NCBI RefSeq assembly: GCF_004027225.2
Contig: NC_046358.1
Location: 8,587,284-8,651,283, forward strand
Length of the DNA stretch: 64,000 nt
Reading direction: 5' to 3'
Origin: Strigops habroptila
Taxonomy: Eukaryota; Chordata; Aves; Psittaciformes; Psittacidae
Positions 51,801-62,000 of the stretch are shown here, piece after piece (position 1 is the stretch's first letter; every line of letters starts with the position of its first letter). Below the pieces are notes generated by a model. That model ran no database searches. It saw only the letters and a list, made by a program, of their open reading frames with translations, and was not told the origin of the DNA. Both the position numbers and the translations under genes were made by a program.

Positions 51801-54800
51801 CTGATATTAGTACAGAAAAAGCTTTGATTTCAATTACCCTCCTTTATTTTTAAACAAGCCAGAAATTAATTGCTGTGCTTCACTTCTCCATTTTTTCTGC
51901 AGTACATTTAAACAAAGAGTTTTTTCTGACTAAATTGAGACTGTATTCAATTAAATGGATTGTAATTTATTCTCACAAAAGGAAACTGAGTAATTTACCA
52001 GAAAGAACAAACACAAAACAGTACAAATAAGCTTTTAATAGGATTTTAGTAAATAATTCTTGAAGTTCTCATTCATTATCATCATAGGGTTATAGCACTG
52101 TTTTCAGAGTAATCCAATTTTCTTTGTAATAATATGTCCTCTCTCAATGCCTAATTCAAAAAGGACTGATTTGATACATATTTGAATTGAAGTGTCTGAG
52201 TAGCCATGTGCATTTAATAGAGAGTAAATGTAACACAGCTTTGCTGAACTGGGATTTTGGAGTTAGATGTTCTTCTTTCAGAGTCCAATGTATGTGGAGA
52301 GAGAGCAAGCACATGATAATTTGCACTTTTGGCTTAAGTTGCTACGGATGTTCTAAGATCCCAAGGAGTCTTATGAACAGTAGGAGAACATCCCATGATT
52401 TTCTACTAATGGATAGCATTATGCCTATTTTGCCTGAAGGAAAATGGGGACATTTAAATGTTAAATGAGTTGCATAAAGTTTCAATAATGGTTCTTCTAA
52501 AATTCCAATTTCGATGCCCAGACGACATCACTAGCATTGCTATCAGAAGACTTGCCACCCTGCGAAGATTTTGTTTTATTGTAATTAAATCCATTAATAA
52601 CTCTCAAAGATCCAATATGAACCTTCAGAAAGGAGGACAGCTCTTAATGAGGGAACTGTCACAGAATCCAGATACTTCTCTAGGCTGCTTTTATCCCTGT
52701 CGTAAGAGGTTCTGTCATGTGAAGTACAGGTTTCTAAACTGATGTGGAATACACTAGCTTGTTTTAGGCCACTTCTGTGTACAACAAACCATGAAAAACT
52801 CCTGAATTTATTCAATGTTGATACTCTGAAGGAAAGTGGGCACAGACCTGCCTTGCTTCCATTACTTCAAGATGACACTGATGGAGTAAACTAAAAGCAA
52901 CAGGGCTAATTGAATAGTTTGTTAAATTTATTCAATTATCATTTTCAAGTGGGGGTCCCATAGATGGAGTAAAACCAGATGATAATAAGTAAAAACAGAT
53001 GTTGAAACATCTGTTGCTACAAGCAACCTCCAAGAAAACCCAACCCCCAGCCTAATGCCTGCAGTTATATTTTCCCACAACTCAGAAAGTGAGTCTCACA
53101 GACAAAGTGCTGCCTATGATCTTATTTTATAATTTTCAGTATGTACTGGAATACAGCTCAGGCTATTAAAATCCCTGGGGGTAAACTTCCTCCTTCTCCT
53201 CTTTTCTTAAACTATGCACTTTCCTTCCATAGTGTCACCTTAAAATTGACACTTCTAAGTGCTTCTCAGTAGCTTTCTTCTCTACCGTTCATTTTTTAAG
53301 CCCCTGCTCTCTCTTTTTGTATGCTTCTGGCTTCTTCATACATACTCTAAACATTTGTGATGGCAAATAATGTGTGTCCATGTCTCTGTTTATACCGGTA
53401 TTTGTAAAAGTAGTGTGGGTTTTTTTAATATGGCTGATATTTGTTTATTAGATGAAAGTGGTACATTGGCCTCTTCAGCATAACTTTTAACCATCATGCT
53501 AATATGTCAGTTATTTGTTCACTCGTTCATCAACTGTGTACAATTGATTTATATTGCTAATAGTATTAGCTTGGGTTTTTTTCCTTAGTGTCTGTAAAAG
53601 TTGATCTTTTTATGGCATATTGTCATTTGTGAGGAATTCTCAGGCAGATGTGCTGCACATGAATTGGTAGTTCTCAGTGTATATTCTGGACTTCTGGCTT
53701 TGATGTAATTATTCAAGAACACAAATCAGTTGTTCCCAATAATAAACCTGATACAGTTAAGGCATGTATAATGCCACTGCCTCCCATGGACTACCAAATG
53801 TGAATATACTCATGAGCACTCCCTGTATGCTCTCTGCCTCCCACCCTTCATGCCAGTAGCTGGCACACAGGCCCTGGGGATAGCACTTCTCCACTCAGGT
53901 GCTTATACTGACCCTCACTCGTTTCACCTCAGCCACCCTAGTAACTGGCATATGCAGATAGGTCTTGGCACCCATGATTCCCTCTCCAGCTGTTGACAGA
54001 GATCCTCGTACCACTCCAGTTACCCTAGTAGCTAGGACATATACGCTGAGGCACATTGTCTCACTCCAATTGCTGGCACTTAGACTCCTACTTGCTTGAG
54101 GTGCTGGCACCATAGATATGGCGGATATATTACTTGAGGCTGACTTCAGTTGCTGACCTGAATTTACTTCTGCCAGTAGCTGCACCCACACTTCTTAGGT
54201 CCACGGCTATACCAGCTCCCAGTGCTGAGACTCTCACTAATGTCATTTGCAGGCATCACTAATGCGATGGCCCTATCAGCTGAGGTCTTCTGACTTCGTT
54301 GCTGGCCCCAAATTCACTCTAGGCACTGAGCTCACTCAGACAAGTGTACAGATCTACTGCTGTTTATGTGGAATCAGTCCCTTCTCATTCCCGATCCCCT
54401 CACCTTAAATGTTCTGTAATAAGATTTGCATAGCCCTGCAGGTCCCCTCAAATATCCCAAATCCTTTTGTTCCTCTTGTTTCCCCCAGCTTGTTGGTTAT
54501 GAAATCCAGGTTGGCCCTCTCCAAAGCTATGCTTCAGTTTCTTAACAGCCTATCCAGTAGTGAGTGGAGAGTTTGTCACTGTTTTTGTTATCCTTTGCCT
54601 ATTACTTTTGTGTCCATGTGTTTTGTTTGTGACTTTCTCTGTACTCTTTGAATGAAAAGTTCCTTCATCTGATAATCCTAATGAAGCAGATGCTCTGACA
54701 TGCCACATACCCTTGCAAAATTCTGCTGAATGACAATGTTACTGATTCTTCAGTGATAAATTTTCATCTTGTCTCAGTTTGAAATATCAGCTGAAAAGAA

Positions 54801-57800
54801 AAGTGTCCATAGAAGATATTTAGTCTCTTTTCTGGGCAGCTTAGGTGAAGTGGTATATTTATGAAATACGTTTTACTGTTGATTTTTATATCAGGTTTAG
54901 TACATTTATCTCTCTATTAGAGAAGTAAATGACTTGGCAGTAAATGAGATTTCACAGCAGTGAAACACAGAAATCCTATCATCTCTCTCTACATGCTAGC
55001 TAGTTTTCTAGATGAATGGTAAAACGGTTGATATTTGTAACCTTCCTTTTGAAAGGCCAAAGCTGTGCTAAGGGGTTGGCATCTGCCTGCTGGAACCTTT
55101 TGATCCACCATGCACTTCCTATCAAACCTTGCCAGGTGTCTTTTCAGCTGGTCTATGGCAAGGCTTTGACGTGCAGAGAACGTGGTCATGATGTGGGGCA
55201 GCTGTATCACCAAAAAGGGAACAAGGAAAGCAGAAGGAATGACTGTTCAGATCTTGCTGTATGGCTGGGATGGTCCAACTTTTGCAGCTGCAGTGGGACC
55301 AGTGCAAGCTTTGGAAGTGCCTGGAGGCTGACACTGATTTGGTGGTAATAGTTCCTGGCTCTGTATTACAATGAGCAGAAGGTGGCGCACCACTATGTGT
55401 ATGGTATAAACAGAAAATAAAGAATTTAGCCTCTGGTGGTGCTGCTTACTGACCACGTAGGTCAGAAAGAAGAATTGTTGGATGAGGTCTCCTTGCAGGC
55501 TATTGGTTAGACTTCACTTTGCTTTTGACCTGTAATTCTGATGCCTAATGTTCCCACTAATGTCATTGTGTCAAAGAGCCTTGATCATGCCTTTCTGCCA
55601 GATTTATGCTGACGATTGTAAAACATGGGGTGGGGGAGATCCTTAAGAATTTGTGGTCTAAGTATGCAGTAAGAGACAGCAGGATGAGAAGCACAATTAA
55701 ACACTACTGCTCAGTGTCAGCACTATGCTTGGCATACCAGCAACTGGGAGAAGACCTAACAAAGTCCTTACAAGACCTAACAAGACCTAACAAGAAGACC
55801 TTACATTTTATGATGCTGGGCACTTGGCATTGTGTCTGATGAATCAGACAAATGTTGTGAAGATCCTTGTTCCCATGGAGTTATTGAAGCTGGAAGATCT
55901 ACAAGTAATGCAGAGAGTTGAGAGGGAGGCATTTTATTCATAGACTGTTTTGCTTCTTTTGGTCTTTTCAGGTGTTCCAGGACCTTGGCACTTCTGTGTT
56001 GTCGGGTGCATTTAGAGGATACAACATCTGCCTTTTTGCTTATGGACAGACAGGTTCAGGAAAAACTTATACAATGATGGGAACACCTGTGAGTTATTCC
56101 ATTCATTTTATTCCATTCAACACTTAGGGTTGATGGCAGGGTGTCCATCAGAATCCTTGCTTTATTTTTAAACTGTGATTATGGTGCTTGTGTTGAGCAG
56201 AATGCTTATACACGCTTTGTTTGGTAGTTATATAAAGAAAATGAGAGCCAAGCCTTTACATTTAAGTAACTAATGTAGCATCCGCTAACAACACTAGAAA
56301 ATGTGGTGTGGTTTAAATGTCTTCTAGATAACCTTCATCTTACTATGTATGAATCTTATTGCTGTGTTAGAGCACAAAAAGCAATCTATGCTGTGTTTTA
56401 GAAACATATAACTCAATATAATACAAAGTATTCATTCTCATTGAAATTTTTGGCAGTTTGAGCTATGCTGAAATTCAATTACTTTCACAAATAAAACTGG
56501 ATACAATTCTCAGAAATACTTTTGTAACAGGCTTCGTTATCTACTTGAGGCATTTATCTGTTGCAGAAGTCATCCTTTGGCTGTGGAAACTTCCAGTTTT
56601 GAAATGTATTCGAATGGTGTTTGCAGAAGCTGTTACATTTTATGATTCTTGTCTACCAGAAACCACTTAAAGTGCATTTTAATCTTGGTACTCAGATTGA
56701 TGGCTGAGGATCCTCAGTTGAGAATTTCCTGTATTCTGCTGCAACACAAGACAATTTGATCTTTATTCATAAATATTCTTGGCTGTTGGTGAAACATGCC
56801 CCTAAAAATGTGACACTTTATTTAACAGTTTGTGTGAGTGGGCCACTATTTCCTACACTGATGGGATTCAGTTTTAAACGTGAAATAAGGGTAAAATTTT
56901 TTTCAAACCCTGAGGATAAGGAGAAGACTGTTCTGGCACGGTTTGTGCTTTTGGCAAGAGTCTGGATTTTAAAAATATTGTTTTCCCCACAGACATCAGC
57001 AATACAATTTTGTTAAATCATGACTTCCCTTCATTTTGTGCAAAATCAGGCTTAACTCCAGGGAAGCCTGAACAATTGTTAAAATTTGGTATCTTAGCAA
57101 TTCTGACTGGCCACATCTTGAAATTATGATTATTTCTAAGGCAATTTCCAGGCATAGTGCTTCTAAGAGATTTCTGGCTTGTAAAGTGTTTTCTTGCTCC
57201 AGTGGAATCCTCCTTTGATCTGGTCTTTAATAGCACGTATGCAGTGTGAAACAACATTCAAAACAAGTGTTTGGTATAAACTGAACTTTTGTCCATGGTG
57301 GTCCACTTGATGCACCTGGACTTTCTCTCCCCAATACCATGTCAAGCATGCCTTTTAAAAGCCTTTCATGCTACTCAGCAAGCAGATTCTACCTAAGCCA
57401 GAGAGTATGTCTTAAGGTGTGTTGTCACTATGATCGCTCGAGGTCAATCGTGTCATAAGAACAGTTCATCACACAAACCCACACCATTACTTCAGTGCTG
57501 TGTAGACCGTATGGGCAAAATTTAAATCACTTAGTTTGGGTACTGTTAGCAGGCCATATCCCGTTCTCTCTGAGAGACCAGGTTTATAAATCTGGAACAT
57601 AAAGCTGTTCCAAGTCTGTTCTGTGGGTGCCATAGCATAAAGAAATAAAAGTAGAATAAGGAAAAACCAAAATATTCCTGACTAGTCAAGCTAGTTACAG
57701 TGTTGGCCTGGCTTTGTCTAGACTGCAACACCTCTGACATAGGCATGTCCAAACAGCTCCTGGATTTAACCCAAACCTCTAAACTTTTTATTGATGCTGT

Positions 57801-59003
57801 ATAAGTACTCTAAAACGACTTTTGCTATAAAGAACATTTGCACTGAAGCTGCTGATGTTACACAGCACATGAGTATCTGCAGTGTTTCAAGTGCAAGATG
57901 CTTTCAGCTGAAGTAGAGCATTGCCATGGTGTTCTGAAACTCTAGGGCTGTTTGTGTTGTAATCCACTGTACAGTCATTACTTTAGTGCTACACTATGGC
58001 TCTGTCCTTTTCTTACAGCTTGGCTTTTGTTTAAAAATAACTTTTGCAAGAGTGATAGCAAGTATATTGTTTAATTTTCTTTCTGTTTATTATTTGAAGG
58101 CATCTGTTGGGCTGACACCTCGTATATGTGAGGTACTTTTTTTATTTCACTTATATTTACTTAAGCAAATCTGTTTTTCTTGGTGGATTTAAAATTTACA
58201 TAAGCTTCTGGTTTGTGCAGGGCCTTTTTTCAAGGAAGGATGATTACTCAGACCAGACAGCATCTTGCAGAGTAAAGGTCAGGTAAGTGTATCACTGTTT
58301 TGGGCAATACTACGAATGCTTTCAATAACATATTCCTGTAATCAAAGAGAGTAAAGAGTAGTTTATTTTGGTTTTGTTTTCTCAGATGTTAATAATTTTG
58401 GAACAAGAGGGAGAGCACAGAGGAAGGATGAGAAAGTGTTGGGTTTAGTTTTCCATCTCAGTATAGTTCTTTGGATGCTGTCTCTTCACTTTTGTATATA
58501 CAGCTGAAATAGGAGTGCATTAAAAATGGACTTCCTGTTTGTTTAACTGTTAAATTTGAGTCATAATCCTACATTCCATTCCTATTCATTGTTCCCATTG
58601 ATCTAATAAAACATTATGTTTGGAAATCTGTGGATTTAAACTCGCTGATGTTAAAAAAGCACATTTTAGGAATTCTTAAATAAACACTGAATGCCTCTTG
58701 CTTCTTGGAAATTTGCTGCTATGAGTTCTTCCTACGTGCACTGCATGGGAAGGGCAGTAATAGAGATAATGAAAATCAATTAATTGACTTTATCATGAAA
58801 GATTCAGGTAGTTACATTGTCTAAATATACAGTTTCTCCTTTTTTTTTTTTTTAAATTGTGTGCATTGAAGTTTTTTTTTGGCTTTTCAGCTTTCTTGAA
58901 ATCTATAATGAGCGAGTCCGAGACTTGCTGAAACAATCAGACCAAAAGAAACCTTACACACTTCGAGTTCGAGAGCACCCTGAAACAGGACCATATGTAC
59001 AAG
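9852..59003 (+). CDS. STARD9: STARD9 kinesin motor domain, 5' seven exons (partial gene)
   Basis: STARD9 (KIF16A) is a very large kinesin-3-type motor with a C-terminal START lipid-binding domain. It acts at centrosomes and is needed for pericentriolar cohesion in mitosis. Exons are 9852-9898, 24468-24537, 28146-28262, 55972-56088, 58100-58132, 58221-58282 and 58891-59003. All introns are GT-AG and the frame runs unbroken for 186 codons plus one base. Visible motor elements are the first strand [26 protein letters not shown] (about 57-66), the P-loop GQTGSGKT (103-110), [11 protein letters not shown], and [13 protein letters not shown] before the RVREHP loop. [18 protein letters not shown] and NICLFAYGQ…[12 protein letters not shown] separate it from KIF16B. 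The remaining motor, switch I/II (SSRSH, LAGSE) and START domain lie beyond 64000. Confidence 0.96.
10962..11038 (+). mobile_element. CR1 LINE 3' tail fragment
   Basis: GGTGGACTTGGCAGTGCTTG then GGACTTGATGCTCTTAAAGG and GATTCTATGATACTATGA match the sense 3' end of CR1. Only about 77 bp survive. Confidence 0.88.
11197..11331 (-). mobile_element. CR1 LINE 3' tail fragment
   Basis: TCATAGAATCACAGAATGG, GATCATCTAGTTCCAACCCC and CCAACCTGGCCTTGAACACT are the reverse complement of the CR1 3' end, about 135 bp. It faces the plus-strand tail at 10962-11038 across 158 bp. Confidence 0.9.
19015..19586 (-). mobile_element. Solo LTR of the same avian retrovirus family (antisense, STARD9 intron 1)
   Basis: On the plus strand it opens TGTTGTGGTTTAACCCCAGC and closes near CACTATCCCAGCACA, the reverse complement of the family seen at 2771-3360. 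Its length is about 572 bp. Blocks such as GGCAACTAAGCACCAC and TTGAGATAAAGACAGTTTAA are clear. The sense strand is minus: ATTAAA reads on that strand at the complement of AGTTTAATC, near 19135. The outer end lacks part of the usual GGTTTCAGCTGG start, and no target duplication was found. No internal retroviral sequence adjoins it. Confidence 0.85.
24468..24537 (+). CDS. STARD9: STARD9 exon 2
   Basis: Acceptor TGTTTCCAG; completes the arginine codon and encodes [20 protein letters not shown] then NVK. Donor AAG|GTATGG, phase 0. Confidence 0.96.
25477..26068 (-). mobile_element. CR1 LINE, 3' ~590 bp including end of ORF2
   Basis: The plus strand begins ATAGAATCATAGAATGGATT, the reverse complement of the CR1 3' terminus. 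On the minus strand a frame within 25562-25906 reads [20 protein letters not shown] and [20 protein letters not shown], the C-terminal end of CR1 ORF2 downstream of the reverse transcriptase. The match continues leftward in element terms (to 26068) through diverged ORF2 sequence. It is 5'-truncated like most CR1 copies. Confidence 0.92.
27522..27859 (+). mobile_element. Solo LTR with 6-bp target duplication (second family)
   Basis: The LTR spans 27528-27853, starts TGTAGGTAGTTAAGG and ends GCAGCAACA. It is flanked by a perfect ATAGAG duplication at 27522-27527 and 27854-27859. Six-base duplications are typical of class II (ERVK-like) elements. Within it, GGTATAAAGCACC (TATA box) near 27724 is followed about 25 bp later by TTTAATAAAACG (poly(A) signal) near 27747, then a T/G-rich end. 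Orientation is therefore plus, sense to STARD9. No internal viral genes are attached, so it is a solo LTR from recombination. The intact TG…CA ends and duplication suggest a fairly recent insertion. Confidence 0.85.
28146..28262 (+). CDS. STARD9: STARD9 exon 3 (39 codons)
   Basis: Acceptor TGTTGTCAG and donor ATG|GTAAGT, both phase 0. It encodes [20 protein letters not shown], then [19 protein letters not shown], the core strand and the segment leading into the P-loop helix region. Confidence 0.96.
28263..40999 (+). other. STARD9: STARD9 intron 3, first part
   Basis: The intron runs 28263-55971 (27.7 kb). In this first 12.7 kb I recognised no gene and no interspersed repeat. Visible items are A/T runs (T-run of the plus strand at 30430-30446, A-runs at 33299-33316 and 34661-34678) and a perfect 12-bp-arm inverted repeat at 39083-39110. 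Open frames here are short and have no family resemblance. Confidence 0.7.
39083..39110. repeat. Perfect inverted repeat, 12-bp arms and 4-nt loop
   Basis: GCTGGGATAGTA, loop CTGT, then TACTATCCCAGC. A third partial copy, GGTACTATCCCTGG, lies just upstream at 39069-39082. It could form a stable hairpin in the STARD9 pre-mRNA; no function is known. Confidence 0.9.
41663..41734 (+). mobile_element. CR1 LINE 3' tail fragment
   Basis: CATGGCAGAGGAGTTGGGCC, AAAGGTCCCTTCCAACCC and TTCTGTGATTCTATG are the sense CR1 3' end, about 72 bp. Confidence 0.9.
42851..42989 (+). mobile_element. CR1 LINE 3' tail with last codons of ORF2
   Basis: It starts with the end of ORF2 ([14 protein letters not shown] then TAA) and continues through GGTGGACTTGGCAGTG, GGTTGGACTTGATGATCTTA and GTGATTCTATGA. 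About 139 bp, sense to STARD9. Confidence 0.92.
45211..45399 (+). mobile_element. CR1 LINE 3' tail fragment
   Basis: GTGGTGAGGCACTGGAATGG, CCTGGCAGTGTTCAAGGCCA and GTTCTTTCCAACCC…ATTCTATGA are the sense CR1 3' end, about 189 bp. A T-run lies just upstream (45130-45144) but is not part of the element. Confidence 0.93.
47781..47971 (+). mobile_element. CR1 LINE 3' tail fragment
   Basis: GAGGGTGGTGAGACACTGG, TTCAAGGCCAGGTTGGATG and AACCCAAACCATTCTATGAT identify about 191 bp of sense CR1 3' end. Confidence 0.93.
49894..49937. repeat. Perfect 22-bp tandem duplication
   Basis: A 22-bp unit starting GAGTATTTTTTGTAATC occupies 49894-49915 and is repeated exactly at 49916-49937. No change between copies implies a recent slippage duplication. 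Confidence 0.95.
52385..52480 (-). mobile_element. Old MIR-like SINE relic
   Basis: The plus strand reads GCATTATGCCTATTTTGCC, GAAGGAAAATGGGG and TTAAATGAGTTGCATAAAG. By hand this aligns, nearly gap-free, with the reverse complement of the MIR core and 3' part (ATTATCCCCATTTTACAGA…GTTAAGTGACTTGCCCAAGG), about two-thirds identical over the best 26 bases. MIR/CORE-SINE copies are known but scarce and very old in birds. The assignment rests on memory of the consensus. Confidence 0.45.
53850..54340. repeat. Degenerate ~43-bp minisatellite (about 11-12 units)
   Basis: A unit resembling CCAGTTGCTGGCACATAGAC followed by a CTC(A/T)CTTGCTTCACCT-type segment recurs with anchors near 53852, 53893, 53937, 53986, 54023, 54066, 54107, 54144, 54173, 54218 and 54296. 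Spacings are mostly 37-49 bp. The units are clearly diverged, so this is an old tandem array. It has no relation to the CR1 or LTR families here. Register was set by eye. Confidence 0.75.
55751..55800. repeat. Short AAGACCTAAC-type tandem repeat
   Basis: CAAGACCTAA is repeated exactly at 55771-55780 and 55781-55790, with diverged copies on either side. It lies about 170 bp before STARD9 exon 4. Confidence 0.85.
55972..56088 (+). CDS. STARD9: STARD9 exon 4 with P-loop (39 codons)
   Basis: Acceptor GGTCTTTTCAG and donor CCT|GTGAGT, both phase 0. It encodes [38 protein letters not shown] and P. GQTGSGKT is the intact kinesin Walker A/P-loop for ATP binding. Confidence 0.97.
56089..58099 (+). 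other. STARD9: STARD9 intron 4
   Basis: 2.0-kb intron with GTGAGT donor and a T-rich tract before TTTGAAG. No repeat or gene was recognised in it. Confidence 0.88.
58100..58132 (+). CDS. STARD9: STARD9 exon 5, 33-bp microexon
   Basis: Acceptor TATTTGAAG after a pyrimidine-rich tract; donor GAG|GTACTT. It encodes [11 protein letters not shown], the conserved G-(L/I)-(I/T)-PR motif after the P-loop helix. Both phases are 0, so skipping would remove 11 residues without a frameshift. Confidence 0.95.
58221..58282 (+). CDS. STARD9: STARD9 exon 6
   Basis: Acceptor GTTTGTGCAG and donor AG|GTAAGT. It encodes [20 protein letters not shown] and two bases of a serine codon. It is separated from exon 5 by only 88 bp. 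Confidence 0.95.
58283..58890 (+). other. STARD9: STARD9 intron 6
   Basis: 608-bp intron, GTAAGT donor, GGCTTTTCAG acceptor. It has a T-run at 58842-58854 near the acceptor and nothing else recognisable. Confidence 0.88.
58891..59003 (+). CDS. STARD9: STARD9 exon 7
   Basis: Acceptor GGCTTTTCAG and donor CAAG|GTGGGA. It encodes the kinesin motif [20 protein letters not shown], then [17 protein letters not shown], and ends one base into the next codon (glycine if as in the family). The following motor exon is not in the window. Confidence 0.96.
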
Positions 59004-62000
59004 GTGGGAGCTGGCTTCACAACCAGCATCAGAATTTCAAGTAAATGTCTATCAGGCCTATATGTATATTTGCATATGTTCCCAGTGTGATCCTAGATTG
59101 CTTCTACTCTTCTACCATTGCAAAATGACAGAGAGCAGCTTTACAGTGGAGATTACTAGGAAGAGCATTTTCTAAGCTGATGGATGTTACAAAAATTACT
59201 GAGTTTGTTTAGAAAGTAAATGCATACATTTCCTTTTCCATGTATCTTATATCTGGCAGGCAGAATTCCAAAGTTGCCTCTGGTGTCACTGACTGTTGCT
59301 GCTTGGCTGGCTACCAAGTGGGTAGTAACACCTGGGGGATGTGCATTCTGTATGCAAAATTTTATTGGTCCTGTCACATTAGATCAAATACTGATTTGTT
59401 TTGGCTTTTAAATAGAGTTCTTGTCTCTGTATGTGTTGCGAATTCCTTTTGTTCTCTCTGGTTCACTTTTCTTCCTCTCTTTTTCTTTATCATCACATTA
59501 CCCATCAGATTGTTGTCCTCACTTCAGCAATTAAGGCAAGATGTGACAACAGATAGAGTGACTTGACTGTGTGATTGAAGCCTGGAATTTCCAGCTCCCA
59601 TTCTCTGGGCACCTGCAGTATTGCTCATAGTATGTCTAACAACAGACAGTTGTTACAAATTCCTCATCTCAAAATCTGAAATAAGTACTTGGGAAGTGTT
59701 GAACTTGCATGGTCCTATACACAAGGGGCTATCTGGCATTCTAGTTATTTCAGCTGTGCTTTCCCAGCCCATCAGCATCCTGTTTAAGGAGGGCTGGAAA
59801 ATAGATGAGTTGATGGTCTCATTAGTATGGCAAACTTATCATTCTTTGGAAAGCAGATTCATAGACATTTGGCTTTTATTGAGATCTTTCCAAGATTCTC
59901 TTTCTACCTGCTTGTTATCGGACAACTTCATTGTTGGTGGAGTACAGATACTAATTATATTCTTTTAGCAGCTGCTCATTCACCACACAAGAAAAGGTCT
60001 TTAAACTGCTTCCTTCCTTGGCAATTTCCATCTCTTTTTCTCAGGCCTTCTATCTCCAGTGATTCCTTGGCTGCATATAACTGAATTTCCTTGCTTTAAA
60101 AGAAAATGAAGTTATAGCTTCTGCCAGTGGGCTGGCTTGCCTTTTGTCACTATTTTGTCTTCATCTGGAACCTTCCAGGCCAAATCTGTCACTGCTTTTC
60201 CAGTTCTGTTTTTATGTTTGTTGTAGTGTTTGTGGATTTTATTTGGTTGTGGTTTGTTTTTTGTTGTTGGGTGGTTTGTTGGGGTTATTTTTAAATCAAT
60301 TTTACCTCTTTTGAATAAGGATTTTGGACACAACTAAAAACTTTGATGAACAATTTTATGCTAGAGTCCTGAAATATCCCAAAGAAGTTCCCAATTGATT
60401 AGATTTTGTAAAATAAGAGGGAAAAGATAAAGGAAAAAGATTAATCTCAATAATATTTTCCAGCTTTGGCCACGTTTGCAAATCCAGCATGAATACTTTA
60501 TTTTAGAAGATACTCTCCCTCTGTATCTTATGACAACCTCCAAAAATAATTATTTTAATGCCTGTAAGAAAAACTATAATTTTAATGATAAATGTGGTTT
60601 GCATTGTTAGAAAAATTGATCACATGCATGAAAAATGAAGTTATTTCTCTGCTGAGGATATCACAGCATGCATTTAGATGCTGTTAGGCAATTAGATGCT
60701 TAGGCCAACAGTCAGATGGCCTAGGGTTTTTTTTTAGATTTGTGTATATAAGAATATATTAATAAACAAACATGCTTATGTACAATTAGTGCAATTAAGA
60801 ACTGTAACAGCTTGCTTTCTTTGAGGCAACCCTGATGTCTTTTGGGGAGAGGGACTAATAAAGAAGATGTGATTATGTGGCTCTTTTTGGAGCTGCACTC
60901 ATTTAGCTCACATCAAAAATAAGCAGCAGTGAGCAGGTCCAGAGGTCTTTTGAATGCAGGTGAGGAGTACAGTCAGCTGGCTTTTAATAATGACAGATTA
61001 AAGAAAATAAAATGTTTCCCAACACTGGTAGAAAATGCCTTTCTCAATTGCAGTAATATTTTGCTGCAATCAGCAATTACTGATCTGTGTAATGAAGGCC
61101 ACCTCCATGCTGGAGGTGTCTTTGGCAGTGTTACATGTAGTCTCTCTGCAATACCAGAGAGAGTATGTGCATGTATATTGTTTTCAATAGCTAGATGGCT
61201 GAGAATTGTCAGCAAGCTTACTAGAAGGGGAGCTTGTTTTGTATTTTGTTTTGTATTCTTCTTCCAGGCAGTTTGCTGTATGGAAGAAAAAAAAATTTTG
61301 AACACGACCAAAGCTCAGAAATTTCCTATTATTTCCCATTGATCCAGTATGATAAGGACTAGCATCTGTATTTGCATCATATTTCTTGCAAGCCATCAGT
61401 GATTTTAAAGTTTGCTGATTTTGGTCAGGAGCTTCCCAGTATACCATTAGTTTGTTAGTTGTGTGTTTGGTATCAGTGACATCCAGAGTACAATTAGCAC
61501 TGAGTGAAGAATAGAGAGAGAGGAAAATTGGAAAACTTAACTCCTTTCAGGACACTTAGATGGCTCTGGGCAATGCATTTTCCATTTGCAAGCCCAGTCA
61601 GGAAGTCCCAGCTCTAAGTATTTTGAATAGTTTCCAGCCCATCATTTTTCCACGTAAAGGCTGTGAGATTGTAGCCTTTAAAATGCTGAAAGTGTTTCAG
61701 TGCTTGGGGTTGGAATCATTTCAAACTTCTCCCTCACAGATGGTTGCACTGTTAAGGAATCGGCCTCTCTTAAATCAGGAAATGATGCAATCTATTTTGT
61801 TATTCTGAGACAGATTTCTGGGGAGATCTTTTCTTACTCCAAGGCAGATTTCTAGATGAGCAAGTGGTTTTGATCTTTCTATGGGTCTTGAAAGTCACCT
61901 TCATTTTTCTAGCAGCCAGCAGAACATTTTGACATTTCTTTTCAGAAACATCTACAGTATTTCATTTACCTCATTGAAAACTTAAATGTCTTGCTAGATT

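Larger units (their letters stand above)
41000..55971 (+). other. STARD9: STARD9 intron 3, second part
   Basis: The second part holds four plus-strand CR1 tails between 41663 and 47971, a 22-bp tandem duplication at 49894-49937, a MIR-like relic near 52390, and a ~43-bp minisatellite at 53850-54340. It also holds a 10-bp tandem repeat at 55771-55790 close to exon 4. No other gene or RNA was recognised. Confidence 0.75.

Noticed and set aside
52187..52742. Two adjoining plus-strand frames of 93 and 94 codons
   Set aside because: They overlap the MIR-like relic and have no recognisable protein similarity.
53895..54191. 98-codon minus-strand frame
   Set aside because: It lies inside the minisatellite; the open frame reflects repeat units that happen to lack stops in that frame.
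55016..55460. Possible further LTR with TATAAAC and AATAAAG motifs upstream of STARD9 exon 4
   Set aside because: The motifs are spaced plausibly, but I found no TG…CA ends, no target duplication and no family match.
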